From an uncultured Oscillospiraceae bacterium (lineage in GTDB: Bacteria; Bacillota; Clostridia; Oscillospirales; Oscillospiraceae): DNA of 25,806 bases. The DNA lies in assembly GCA_948766235.1 (NCBI GenBank), contig CAQCFX010000018.1, positions 3,769 through 29,574 on the forward strand. Reading direction: 5' to 3'. Under the pieces are notes generated by a model. The model made no database searches. It was not told where the DNA came from and saw nothing but the letters and a program-made list of their open reading frames with translations. Below, in pieces: positions 7,440 through 15,556 of the stretch. The position numbers and the translations under genes are program-made. Position 1 is the stretch's first letter, and the number at the start of each line of letters is the position of its first letter.

Positions 7440-8069
7440 TCAGCTCCGTCTCCACCATTTTTTGGGCTGTTCCGGTCGGTCGGGCAGCTCCAGCAGATAT
7501 TTCCCCGTGACGTTGACCAGCGTGGTGGGGCCGTACTGCCGCAGCCGGGGCTGGGTGGGCACATATTGCAGATGGACGTGGCCATAACAGTGGTACAGGG
7601 GCTGATAGCGGTCCAGCAGCTCCCGAAAGCACTCAAAGCCCCGGTGGCACAGGTCGTCCAAATCCCCCAGGCCCCGGGCGGGGGCGTGGGTCATCAGGAT
7701 GTCCACCCCGCCCCGCCGCAGCTTGCTCCGCACCCGGGCGATGCGCCGGCGCATTCCCCACTCTGTGTACTGGTGGGGGCCATGGTTATACTCCATGCTG
7801 CCCCCCAGTCCCAGAATTTTGTAGCCCCGGAACTCCACCACCGCCCCGTCGATGCAGTCGCACCCTTCGGGCGGGCTTTTTTGATAGCCGGTGTCGTGAT
7901 TGCCGTGGACGTAGAACACGGGAATATTGCCCATGGTGACCAGGAAGCTGAGATAGCTGGCCGGCAGGTCCCCGCAGGACAAAATGGCGTTCACCCCGTC
8001 CAGCTTATCTTTGGTGAAATACTCCCAGAGGCCGGGGTCGGCGGCGTCAGAAATGACAAGCAGCTTCAC
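7440..8069 (-). CDS. Calcineurin-like metallophosphoesterase
   Basis: A 209-aa protein with the metallophosphoesterase motifs GD (33-34), GNHD (56-59), a histidine in THAP (H128) and GHVH (163-166). The usual first DxH motif is replaced by D8-x-x-D11 (ISDAADPGLW), so one metal ligand differs from the textbook form. The start is GTG at 8069, overlapping the preceding stop by 4 nt (GTGA), with GGAGGAGG just upstream; this is the last gene of the minus-strand block. It should hydrolyse a phosphoester or phosphodiester with two bound metals. The substrate is unknown; its coupling to the BMP-like protein may be a clue. Confidence 0.87.
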   Translation of the reverse strand: MKLLVISDAADPGLWEYFTKDKLDGVNAILSCGDLPASYLSFLVTMGNIPVFYVHGNHDTGYQKSPPEGCDCIDGAVVEFRGYKILGLGGSMEYNHGPHQYTEWGMRRRIARVRSKLRRGGVDILMTHAPARGLGDLDDLCHRGFECFRELLDRYQPLYHCYGHVHLQYVPTQPRLRQYGPTTLVNVTGKYLLELPDRPEQPKKWWRRS

Positions 8070-10006
8070 ACTCCCGCCTCCTCCGGCGGGATGAGCCGGC
8101 GGTTCACCCCCAGGCGGCGGACGGTGGGCCGGGCCACCGGGAGCAGCTCCTCATAGCTGGGCAGGCAGCCGTCCACCCGGTCGCACAGCCAGTCCATTTT
8201 CAGGATTTCCTCCATGGACAGCGTGCGGCTGCCGTCGTTAATGATACGGCCATCCTGGGTGACGATGGTGCGCTGGAAGGGCTGAATGGCCCCGGTGCGA
8301 ATGCCGTTTTGGAGAATGTGGGCCAGGGCCAGCATCCCCTCGGGCAGGTCGGGGCTGAGGCGCAGGTCCACCACGCCGCTATTCATTCCCCACCAGTAGT
8401 TGATGGCCTTGTCGCTGTCCTCCGCCAGGGGGATGCGCCGGGGGTCCTGGAGCAGCTCCCGGACAATGCGCACGTAGAACTCCCCCCACAGCCAGCTGGG
8501 GGAGGCCAGCAGCTTCAAGCTGCCGTCCGGGCCCAGCCGGGCCAGACCCTGGGCGCCCTCGGGCTGCTCGGAGATGTGGTCCCGGTCGCTCACCAGCTGG
8601 ATGCCCTGGCGGCGGAACTCGTCCATATAGTCCCCGGGCAGGCAGTGCCAGCGCAAATCAATGCGGGCGTCCGGGTTGGTGAGCGCCGCGCCCAGGGCAA
8701 AGGCGTTGATGCTGGCGGGCACGCCCAGGATGGGGTAGCTGCCCACATAGCCGATGCGCCCGGTTTTGCACATGGCTCCCGCGATGGCGCCTGTGATGAA
8801 TTTGCCCTCGTAAACCCGGCAGTAGTACGCCTTTACGTTCACATAGGGCTGGTCGATGGAGCAGTTCATGAAGCGCACCTTGGGGTACTTTACCGCCACG
8901 CGTAGCGCCGCGTCAATGAGGCTGACGGCGGTGGTGAAGATGAGCTCCGCGCCGTCGTCCACCGCCTGCTCAATTACGTCCTCGCCCCGCTCCGGGTCCA
9001 CATCGTAATAGCACTGTACGTTTACGCTGTCCCCCAGCGTCTCCTCCAGGTATTCCCGGCCCCGGTCGTGGGAGGCGGTCCAGGCGCTGGTGTCCGGGTT
9101 TTTCTGGAACAGGAAAGCACAGCGCAGCTTTTTCTTGCCGAAGGAGAGCAGAGCCGTGCCTGCGGTCTTTTTTTCCGCCCCCATGGGAGCCAGGCTGACG
9201 GCGATGGGCTCCGTCTCGGTATAGACGCACAGCTCCCGCCACACGGCGGACAGGGTCTGGCGGTAGCCGTCCTCGTCCATGGACATGAATTCCGCCGCGG
9301 TGTGGAAGCGCAGCCAGCGCAGCAGCGCGTCCCCCGCGGTCAGGCCCAGTCCGGCGCCGCCCAGGCGGTAAAAGCTGTTGCGAAAGGCGAAAAAGTGGGA
9401 GTTAAACTTTTTCTGGAATTCCTCCGGCCACTGCTGGTCCTTGGCAAAGCCCAGGGCGGCCTGAAGGGCGGCGTAACCGCCCAAATCGCTGAAGTGGACG
9501 CCCCAGCACTTGGAGCAGCGGTAGAATTCCAGAAACTCCATATAGATTTTGACCGTGATGTCATCCGTCTGAACAGGCATGAGCCGGATGACCTCCGCGC
9601 GGATGGTGGCGGAGCCCAGGGACTTGAGCACGCTTACCCGCTTGTTGCCCTCCTCCACGTAGAACCGGCCCAGGTATTCAAAGCACTTGATGGGGTCGTG
9701 AATGCCCTCGCTGAGCTGGGCGGCGCACAGGTTGGTCCATTTCAGGGCGAACTCCGTCTCCGTCCCCAGCAGGGGGTAGAAGCCGGGGGAGAAGGAATTG
9801 CACCGTGCGTCCTGAGTGGAGCCCACAATGAGATAGATGGGAATTTCCATGGCCCCCAGGACAATTTGGGACAGGGGGGCGGACTGCCGGAGCTGCTGGA
9901 GAGATTGAATATAGGGGTATAGTCCCCGGTGGACGCAGTTTTTATATTCCCGCTGGCCCTGCTTCAGGGCCGCCGCGTAGCATTGTACCGCCTCAATATT
10001 TGCCAT
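8066..10006 (-). CDS. Cytosolic BMP-family protein with ParB/Srx-like N-terminal region
   Basis: A 646-aa protein without a signal peptide or lipobox. Residues about 292-600 (from KKLRCAFLF onward, including AELIFTTAVSLID and IGYVGSYPILGVPASINAF) resemble the basic membrane protein (BMP/Med) ligand-binding fold, normally an extracellular nucleoside-binding lipoprotein. The first 145 residues contain GIHDPIKCFEYLGRF then EGNKRVSV (119-126), which reminds me of the ParB/sulfiredoxin-type nucleotide fold. I chose ATG 10006 because AAAGGA precedes it; the frame runs open further upstream into lepA but without support. Its stop overlaps the phosphoesterase start. A cytosolic nucleoside or nucleotide sensor is a fair guess, not a finding. 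The family call rests on the C-terminal half. Confidence 0.75.
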   Translation of the reverse strand: MANIEAVQCYAAALKQGQREYKNCVHRGLYPYIQSLQQLRQSAPLSQIVLGAMEIPIYLIVGSTQDARCNSFSPGFYPLLGTETEFALKWTNLCAAQLSEGIHDPIKCFEYLGRFYVEEGNKRVSVLKSLGSATIRAEVIRLMPVQTDDITVKIYMEFLEFYRCSKCWGVHFSDLGGYAALQAALGFAKDQQWPEEFQKKFNSHFFAFRNSFYRLGGAGLGLTAGDALLRWLRFHTAAEFMSMDEDGYRQTLSAVWRELCVYTETEPIAVSLAPMGAEKKTAGTALLSFGKKKLRCAFLFQKNPDTSAWTASHDRGREYLEETLGDSVNVQCYYDVDPERGEDVIEQAVDDGAELIFTTAVSLIDAALRVAVKYPKVRFMNCSIDQPYVNVKAYYCRVYEGKFITGAIAGAMCKTGRIGYVGSYPILGVPASINAFALGAALTNPDARIDLRWHCLPGDYMDEFRRQGIQLVSDRDHISEQPEGAQGLARLGPDGSLKLLASPSWLWGEFYVRIVRELLQDPRRIPLAEDSDKAINYWWGMNSGVVDLRLSPDLPEGMLALAHILQNGIRTGAIQPFQRTIVTQDGRIINDGSRTLSMEEILKMDWLCDRVDGCLPSYEELLPVARPTVRRLGVNRRLIPPEEAGV

Positions 10007-10034
10007 AGTATGGGTATCCTTTCCGGGGCTGATT

Positions 10035-11846
10035 TTACCCCTCGTCGTCAATCTTGAGAACGGCCATGAATGCTTCCGTGGGCATCTGCACCGTGCCAAG
10101 GCTGCGCATCTTCTTTTTGCCCTCTTTCTGCTTTTCCAGCAGCTTCTTCTTCCGGGTGATGTCGCCGCCATAGCACTTGGCCAGCACGTCCTTGCGCAGG
10201 GCCTTCAGCGTCTCCCGGGCGATGACCTTGCCGCCGATGGCGGCCTGAATGGGCACCTCAAACATCTGGCGGGGAATGTTCTCCTTCAGCTTTTCGCAGA
10301 TGCGCCTGGCCCGCTTGTAGGCCTTCTCCCGGTGGGCGATGAAGGACAGCGCGTCCACCTGGTCGCCGTTTAAGAGCAGGTCCACCTTCACCAAATCGGA
10401 GGGACGGTACTCGTCCAGCTCGTAGTCCAGGGAGGCATACCCCCGGGTTTTGGCCTTCAGCGTGTCGAAAAAGTCGTAGATAATCTCGTTCAGCGGCATC
10501 AGATACTTGATTTCCACCAGGTTGGTGTCCAGGTACTGCATATTTTTGTATTCCCCCCGGCGGTCCTGGCACAGGGGCATGATGCTGCCCACGTAGTCCG
10601 GGGGTGAGATGATGGACACGGCGGCATAGGGCTCCATGGCCTGCTTGATGGAGCCGGGGTCGGGGTAGTTGTGGGGATTGTCCACCCGCACAAGAGTACC
10701 GTCCGTTTTCGTCACCTCGTAAATAACCGAGGGTAATGTGGTAATCAGGTCCAGGTCGAACTCCCGCTCCAGCCGCTCCTGGATAATCTCCATGTGAAGC
10801 ATGCCCAAAAAGCCGCAGCGAAATCCAAAGCCCAGGGCGATGGAGGACTCCGGCTCAAAGGACAGGGAGGCGTCATTGAGCTGGAGCTTTTCCAGCGCGT
10901 CCCGCAGGTCGGGGTATTTGGAGCCGTCCTCGGTATACACGCCGCAGTACACCATGGGCTGGGCCGGGCGGTAGCCGGGCAGGGCTTCGGCGGTGGGGCG
11001 CTGGGCCTCGGTGATGGTGTCGCCCACCCGGGTGTCCTTCACGTTTTTGATGGAGGCGGTGAACCAGCCCACCTCGCCGGCGGACAGCTGAGGGGCGCTG
11101 TCCATCCCCAGGGGGCGCAGCCAGCCGCAGTCCAGCACGGTGTACTGGGCGCCGGAGGCCATCAGTTTTACCTGCATTCCTGGGCGTATGGTCCCCTCCA
11201 TGACGCGGAAATAGACGATGACCCCCAGGTAGGGGTCGTACTGGCTGTCAAAGATAAGGGCTTTCAGGGGCGCGTCCGGGTCGCCGGAGGGGGCGGGGAT
11301 ATTGTTCACAATGTCCTCCAGCACCGCCGGGATGTTGATGCCCTGCTTGGCGGAGATTTCCGGCGCGTCCAGGGCGGGCAGGCCGATGATGTCCTCAATC
11401 TCGTGCTTCACCCGCTCCGGGTCGGCGGCGGGCAGGTCGATTTTATTGAGCACCGGCCGGATTTCCAGGTCGTGGTCCAGGGCCAGGTAGGTGTTGGCCA
11501 GGGTCTGGGCCTCCACCCCCTGGGCGGCGTCCACCACCAGCACCGCCCCCTCGCAGGCGGCCAGGGAGCGGCTCACCTCGTAGTTGAAGTCCACGTGGCC
11601 CGGGGTGTCGATGAGGTTGAGGCAGTAGGTCTCCCCGTCGGCGGCCTTGTAGTCCATGCGCACGGCCCGGGCCTTGATGGTGATGCCCCGCTCCCGCTCC
11701 AGGTCCATATTGTCCAGCAGCTGGGACTCCATCTGCCGCTGCTCCACCGCGCCGCAAATTTCAATCATCCGGTCGGACAATGTGGATTTGCCGTGGTCGA
11801 TGTGCGCAATGATGGAAAAGTTTCGAATGTTAGATTGGTCAGTCAT
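10035..11846 (-). CDS. lepA: Elongation factor 4 (LepA), ribosome back-translocating GTPase
   Basis: A 603-aa protein of standard length. The GTPase motifs are complete: AHIDHGKST (P-loop), DTPGHVDF (G3) and NKIDLPAA (G4). The LepA-specific C-terminal part is present (ITRKKKLLEKQKEGKKKMRSLG near the end). LepA acts on the ribosome in the cytosol and can move stalled ribosomes back one step. The ATG at 11846 overlaps the stop of the upstream SGNH gene by 4 nt (ATGA), so in this genome its translation is coupled to an envelope-acylation gene. The BMP-like gene follows after 28 nt. Confidence 0.98.
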   Translation of the reverse strand: MTDQSNIRNFSIIAHIDHGKSTLSDRMIEICGAVEQRQMESQLLDNMDLERERGITIKARAVRMDYKAADGETYCLNLIDTPGHVDFNYEVSRSLAACEGAVLVVDAAQGVEAQTLANTYLALDHDLEIRPVLNKIDLPAADPERVKHEIEDIIGLPALDAPEISAKQGINIPAVLEDIVNNIPAPSGDPDAPLKALIFDSQYDPYLGVIVYFRVMEGTIRPGMQVKLMASGAQYTVLDCGWLRPLGMDSAPQLSAGEVGWFTASIKNVKDTRVGDTITEAQRPTAEALPGYRPAQPMVYCGVYTEDGSKYPDLRDALEKLQLNDASLSFEPESSIALGFGFRCGFLGMLHMEIIQERLEREFDLDLITTLPSVIYEVTKTDGTLVRVDNPHNYPDPGSIKQAMEPYAAVSIISPPDYVGSIMPLCQDRRGEYKNMQYLDTNLVEIKYLMPLNEIIYDFFDTLKAKTRGYASLDYELDEYRPSDLVKVDLLLNGDQVDALSFIAHREKAYKRARRICEKLKENIPRQMFEVPIQAAIGGKVIARETLKALRKDVLAKCYGGDITRKKKLLEKQKEGKKKMRSLGTVQMPTEAFMAVLKIDDEG

Positions 11847-12907
11847 GAACTTTTACCCTCCTGTGCGGGGCGGTTGAATAATATTTCGTAATCGTACGCC
11901 TTCACAAACTGCCGCAGCTCATCCACCCGCTCCAGGCAGTCTTCTTGCGTCCAGCGGAACTCCCCGTTCATCAGAGCCTGGGCGGCCCAGGCGGTGACGT
12001 CGCCGGAACAGTGGACGTGGTCGGTGTAGTAGTTCAAATTGGTGATGGGCATACAGTACAGCAGGCTGTGCAGCGATACGTTATCGTACTCCAGCAGCCG
12101 CTGGGCGGCGTAGTCCAGGGCGGCGAGAATGGCGTCCGCCGTTCCTTCACGGGTCATCTTGTCCCAGTACAAAATGCTGTAGGGGGGGAACCAAATGATA
12201 AACTGGGTGTCCGGGTGCTCCTCCAGCCATGCGCACACCACGTCCAGATTTTCCTGGGCCGCGGGAAGGTAGGCGTCGGCGGGAAGGGGATTTGGGTTTA
12301 TTTCCGGCCGGGCATAGCCCCGCAGCGCGTCGTCCCAGCTGAAATCATGGACGCCGTCCCACACATAGGCCTCGTCCAGCGTCACCGCCTCCTGGGAGCG
12401 CCGGCGCAGAAAGGTGCGCAGAGCAGTCTCATAGGTGTCGGCGTTGAGCAGGTATTCCACGTCGTCCAGGGGGTTTTGATTGTAGAGGTATTGGGGCAGC
12501 TCTACCGTTCGCTCGCTGTCCGGCCGGACGAGTATGTTGGGGTCCAAACCGAAGTAAACCTGGTTCAGCCTGGGGTGGGTGCGGAAGGCCAGGCGTAGCG
12601 CCGTGTCAAATTCGGAAATCCACCCGTCGGGAAAGGTGATTTTCAGCGTCTGCTCCCCGGTGCCCTGGGTGAACCAGCTGGCGCGGTAGTTGGCCACCAG
12701 GGAGGTGCCCATCACCACGGCGGAGTAGTCCTGGTGGCGGATGAGGCCCGCCATCTGATAGCGCTGGTTGTCAAACACGGCGGTGTCCTCGGGGCCGATG
12801 CCGCTGAGCACGAAAAAGGGGTCCTGTGTGGACAGCAGAAGGGTCAGCGCCCCAAAGCAGGCCAAAATGCCGCCGATGGTTCCGATAAAAAAGCGTTTTG
12901 CGTTCAC
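11843..12907 (-). CDS. SGNH-hydrolase-like membrane-anchored partner of the MBOAT acyltransferase
   Basis: A 354-aa protein starting with GTG at 12907, seven nt after GGGAGGTG; longer in-frame starts run into the repeat element upstream. Residues 6-26 form one hydrophobic N-terminal segment, so the rest is probably outside the membrane. V-V-M-G-T-S69-L has the look of the nucleophile block of SGNH/GDSL-like proteins, and D296-H-V-H299 fits the C-terminal D-x-x-H catalytic pair. Proteins of this type work with MBOAT enzymes to O-acetylate cell-surface polysaccharides, as AlgX/AlgJ or DltD do. I do not recognise a specific named family. The MBOAT gene lies directly upstream. Confidence 0.7.
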   Translation of the reverse strand: MNAKRFFIGTIGGILACFGALTLLLSTQDPFFVLSGIGPEDTAVFDNQRYQMAGLIRHQDYSAVVMGTSLVANYRASWFTQGTGEQTLKITFPDGWISEFDTALRLAFRTHPRLNQVYFGLDPNILVRPDSERTVELPQYLYNQNPLDDVEYLLNADTYETALRTFLRRRSQEAVTLDEAYVWDGVHDFSWDDALRGYARPEINPNPLPADAYLPAAQENLDVVCAWLEEHPDTQFIIWFPPYSILYWDKMTREGTADAILAALDYAAQRLLEYDNVSLHSLLYCMPITNLNYYTDHVHCSGDVTAWAAQALMNGEFRWTQEDCLERVDELRQFVKAYDYEILFNRPAQEGKSS

Positions 12908-12925
12908 AGGTTCACCTCCCATGTT

Positions 12926-13060
12926 GTCACGCTGCGAAGCGGCCAGGGCGCTCGGTCGCTTTCGCTGCGACTCGGGCAAAACCCGCCCCCGCTGCGCGGC
13001 GGCTGGGCTTTTGCCTTCGCTCCGCTCCAAGCTTCCTTGCTGTCCGCTTCTCCGCGCTTC
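12926..13060 (-). repeat. Diverged copy (C) of the post-stop structured repeat
   Basis: Read on the minus strand, this 135-bp spacer begins GAAGCGCG two nt after the MBOAT stop and ends GCGTGAC just before the ribosome binding site of the SGNH gene. It shares ends and pairing plan with the copies at 18145 and 23790 but not most of its sequence. Stems visible: 13044-13050 with 12936-12942, 13009-13015 with 12975-12981 (GGCAAAA/TTTTGCC), and 12998-13002 with 12983-12987. It lies inside an operon, so it is transcribed. Confidence 0.6.
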
Positions 13061-13062
13061 TC

Positions 13063-14511
13063 TTAGAAATTAGCATAGATGAAAGTGTCCACGCCGGAGA
13101 AGAACAAAACGGACACCACGACGCACAGCACCGCCAGCACCGCCTTCCACACGCGGGGCTGGAAGCGCTCCGCCTGGACGATGGGGTTGGGGCAGGCCAG
13201 CAGGCCCAGCCCCGCGGGAATGGCCATCAGCGGGGCCCAGTAGGTGAGGGCGCGGCCTCCCTCCTTCAAAAGACCCTGGGCAAAGGACAGCGCGTGGGAC
13301 AGCGCGTCCATAGGCAGCGCCGCGGCAAAGCCGGGGCTGGGTTCCCCCCAGCCGGAGCGCAGCAGTCCGCCCAGCAGTGCCAGGGCCTGGTCCAGGCTGT
13401 CCGCCCGGAAAAACACCCAGGCCACGTTCACAAAGACAAAGGTGAGCAGCCAGGCCGCGGGCTTGGGCAGGGACACCTTCCCCTTCAGCAGCCGCTCGGC
13501 CACCTGGGCGGCCCCGTGGAGCGCCCCCCAGATGAGGAAGCCCCAGCCCGCCCCGTGCCACAGCCCAGACAGCAGGAAAATGAGCATGATGTTCCGGCAG
13601 GTGACGGCGGTTCCCTTTCGGTTGCCCCCCAGGGGAATATACACGCACTGGCGGAAGAACCGGGACAGGGTGATGTGCCACCGGGCCCAGAAGTCTTTGA
13701 CCGACAGGGCCTGATAGGGGCTGTTGAAGTTGACCGGCAGGGACAGGCCCATCATCCGGGCCATGCCGGCGGCCATGTCGCAGTAGCCGGAGAAGTCGAA
13801 GTAGATTTGCAGGGTATAGCACAAAATGGTGAGGGCGCAGTCCATGGGGGCCAGGGTCCAGGCGTTGGCAAAGCCGTAGTTGGCGCCGTTGGCGAACACG
13901 GTGGCCACCAGCACCTTCTTGGCCAGCCCCAGGGAGAAGCAGTACAGCCCCGCCGCCAAATCCTCCCAGGAGAAGGGGGCGGGAGCGCGCAGCTGGGGCG
14001 CCAGCTCCCCCACCCGGGTGATGGGGCCGCAGGTGGCGGTGGCGAAAAAGGTGAGGCAGCAGGCGAAGTCCAGCGGAGAGACATCCGGCCCCACCGCGCC
14101 GTCATAGCAGTCCCGCAGCCAGAAAATCTGCTGGAAGGTGACAAAGGACAGCCCCAGGGGAGCTAAGAAGGCCGGGGGCGTGAACAGCCCCTCCAGCGGG
14201 GTGAGGGAGAGGGCAAAGCCGGTGTACTTAAAAAAGGCCAGCACCGCCAGCAGCGCCAGGCTGCCCGCCCACAGCAGGGGGCGGCCCCGTTTGGGGTCAC
14301 GGGCAATGCGCCGGCCCAGCAGAAAGCTAAGCGCGCCCTCCCCCGCCAGCACCAGCAGCGACCAGGGGGAGCCCCAGCCGCAGAACAGCACCCCCGCGCA
14401 CAGCAGGGCGGCCCGGGCGGCGGGGTTTCCCGCCCAGCGGTTCAGCGCCCGCCACAGGATAAGGGCGGCGGGCAGATAGGCCAGCACAAACAGATGACTT
14501 TGTACGTTCAT
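13063..14511 (-). CDS. MBOAT-family O-acyltransferase (AlgI-like)
   Basis: A 482-aa polytopic membrane protein. The MBOAT signatures are clear: IYFDFSGYCDMAAG (237-249), NFNSPYQALSVKDFWARWHI (261-280), YIPLGGNRKG (291-300) and SGLWHGAGWG, where H319 is the expected catalytic histidine. Enzymes of this branch (AlgI, PatA, DltB relatives) move an acyl group across the membrane to a surface polysaccharide or teichoic-acid-type polymer. The ATG at 14511 follows GAGGTGGAGAG. It lies 31 nt downstream of an XRE regulator and upstream of an SGNH-like partner, the usual two-protein arrangement. The polymer acylated is not visible from the sequence. Confidence 0.94.
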   Translation of the reverse strand: MNVQSHLFVLAYLPAALILWRALNRWAGNPAARAALLCAGVLFCGWGSPWSLLVLAGEGALSFLLGRRIARDPKRGRPLLWAGSLALLAVLAFFKYTGFALSLTPLEGLFTPPAFLAPLGLSFVTFQQIFWLRDCYDGAVGPDVSPLDFACCLTFFATATCGPITRVGELAPQLRAPAPFSWEDLAAGLYCFSLGLAKKVLVATVFANGANYGFANAWTLAPMDCALTILCYTLQIYFDFSGYCDMAAGMARMMGLSLPVNFNSPYQALSVKDFWARWHITLSRFFRQCVYIPLGGNRKGTAVTCRNIMLIFLLSGLWHGAGWGFLIWGALHGAAQVAERLLKGKVSLPKPAAWLLTFVFVNVAWVFFRADSLDQALALLGGLLRSGWGEPSPGFAAALPMDALSHALSFAQGLLKEGGRALTYWAPLMAIPAGLGLLACPNPIVQAERFQPRVWKAVLAVLCVVVSVLFFSGVDTFIYANF

Positions 14512-14542
14512 CTCTCCACCTCGGTTTCGGGGGATTTTTTCC

Positions 14543-15247
14543 TCATTTGGTGCTGTCTATATGGTGGGCCATCTCGCCGTTGAGCCGCTCGCCGCAGGTG
14601 TGGACAATTTGCAGCAGGGATTGGTAGGTGCCGGGATAGGCCGACTTCATGGAGCCATGGTCCATGGCGGGGAAGCGGGCGTCCTTGCCGGGGCTATTCA
14701 GGGCCTGGGCATACTCCGACTCGCTCATCATCATATCGGCCCGGGGCAGGCCGGCCAGGAACCACTCCTCCGGCACGGAGAAGATGTCGTCCCCGCCGTT
14801 GGGGCTGGCGCGGTGGAGGTGCCGGAACAGGATGTATATGGTGGTGGACAGGCAGTTGGCGGCCGCCCGGATGGCCTTTTTATTGCCCAGCTGGCTGAGC
14901 AGGTCGAACAGCAGCCCCACCGAGTTGACGATTAGCTTTTTGGACAGGGTGGCCAGCACCGAGCCGCGCAGCACGTTGTCCCGCTCATCGGATACGTCGT
15001 ACAGGGTGTCCGCGTCCAGAATGGTGGTGCCGTCCCGGCTGAGGGTGCGCCCCAGCAGAAAATCGGCGGACACATTATAAAAATCACAGGCTTTGCCCAC
15101 GAAGACCAGGCCGGGCTCCCGCGCCCCGTTTTCATAGTGGGAGAGCAGCGCCTGTGAAATGCCAAGCGCCTTTGCGGCCTGCCGCTGAGAGATTCCCTTC
15201 TCCTGCCGCAGCAGAGACAGGGTGCGTGCGAAATCCGGGTTTGTCAT
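14543..15247 (-). CDS. XRE-family helix-turn-helix transcriptional regulator
   Basis: A 234-aa protein. Residues about 5-60 form a Cro/C1-type HTH (LLRQEKGISQRQAAKALGIS then QALLSHYENGAREPG, followed by a VSADFLLGRTL tail). The C-terminal 170 residues have no recognisable domain. ATG 15247 is used because it begins at MTNPDFARTL, just before the HTH, and has AGAGGGGG about 10 nt upstream. It is first in the minus-strand block and may regulate its own promoter and possibly the divergent pta gene; no operator is evident. A candidate small leader ORF ends 4 nt before it. Confidence 0.9.
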   Translation of the reverse strand: MTNPDFARTLSLLRQEKGISQRQAAKALGISQALLSHYENGAREPGLVFVGKACDFYNVSADFLLGRTLSRDGTTILDADTLYDVSDERDNVLRGSVLATLSKKLIVNSVGLLFDLLSQLGNKKAIRAAANCLSTTIYILFRHLHRASPNGGDDIFSVPEEWFLAGLPRADMMMSESEYAQALNSPGKDARFPAMDHGSMKSAYPGTYQSLLQIVHTCGERLNGEMAHHIDSTK

Positions 15248-15251
15248 GTCT

Positions 15252-15332
15252 TTATTTCCCCCTCTTGTAAATCTCATCGAGGAAGGGCAGGACAAATCCG
15301 TGCACATGGGGCAGGTTCCGGCGATTCCTCAT
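15252..15332 (-). CDS. Candidate 26-codon leader ORF upstream of the XRE gene
   Basis: Inside the 5' leader made from the promoter at 15378-15406, an ATG at 15332 opens a 26-codon frame (begins MRNRRNLPH, ends FLDEIYKRGK) whose TAA lies 4 nt before the XRE start. The position suits translational coupling. The ribosome binding site is weak, and the frame stays open further upstream, so it may be fortuitous. Confidence 0.25.
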   Translation of the reverse strand: MRNRRNLPHVHGFVLPFLDEIYKRGK

Positions 15333-15377
15333 AGGGTCCGTTCTTTGCGTCGGACGGCGTCTCAACACAGCAAGTAT

Positions 15378-15406
15378 AGTATAATCAGGGCAAAACGATT
15401 TGTAAA
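15378..15406 (-). promoter_or_regulatory. Sigma-A-type promoter for the XRE-MBOAT-lepA block
   Basis: On the minus strand, TTTACA (15401-15406) and TATACT (15378-15383) are separated by exactly 17 nt. This leaves a leader of about 120 nt before the XRE ATG and is the only strong promoter seen for the six-gene block. Confidence 0.75.
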
Positions 15407-15469
15407 GAGCCTCTTGGGGAAAAATCCCCCGGTTTGCCGGCCTGGTTTGTGGTTTTTTCCCGATTGCTC

Positions 15470-15503
15470 TTGAAAAAGGCGCGGCGCGGTGGTACATTAT
15501 AAT
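15470..15503 (+). promoter_or_regulatory. Probable promoter for pta
   Basis: TTGAAA at 15470-15475 is followed after 17 nt by TACATT (15493-15498), and a perfect TATAAT overlaps at 15498-15503 but at 22-nt spacing. One of the two is likely the -10 box. Transcription would start about 45 nt before the pta ATG. Confidence 0.5.
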
Positions 15504-15556
15504 CAAAGCGGCCCTGGCCGCCGCCGGGAAAACCTGATTTGGGAGGAATCTACACT

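Noticed and set aside
10007..10171. N-terminal extension of the BMP-like protein into lepA
   Set aside because: Arg/Cys-rich translation that is just the alternate frame of lepA; the ATG at 10006 has its own Shine-Dalgarno.
10794..11891. 365-aa plus-strand frame opposite lepA
   Set aside because: Low-complexity Gly/His/Val/Gln translation antisense to a fully conserved gene; no ribosome binding site logic.
12898..14166. 422-aa plus-strand frame opposite the MBOAT gene
   Set aside because: Low-complexity shadow; begins inside the repeat element and SGNH start region.
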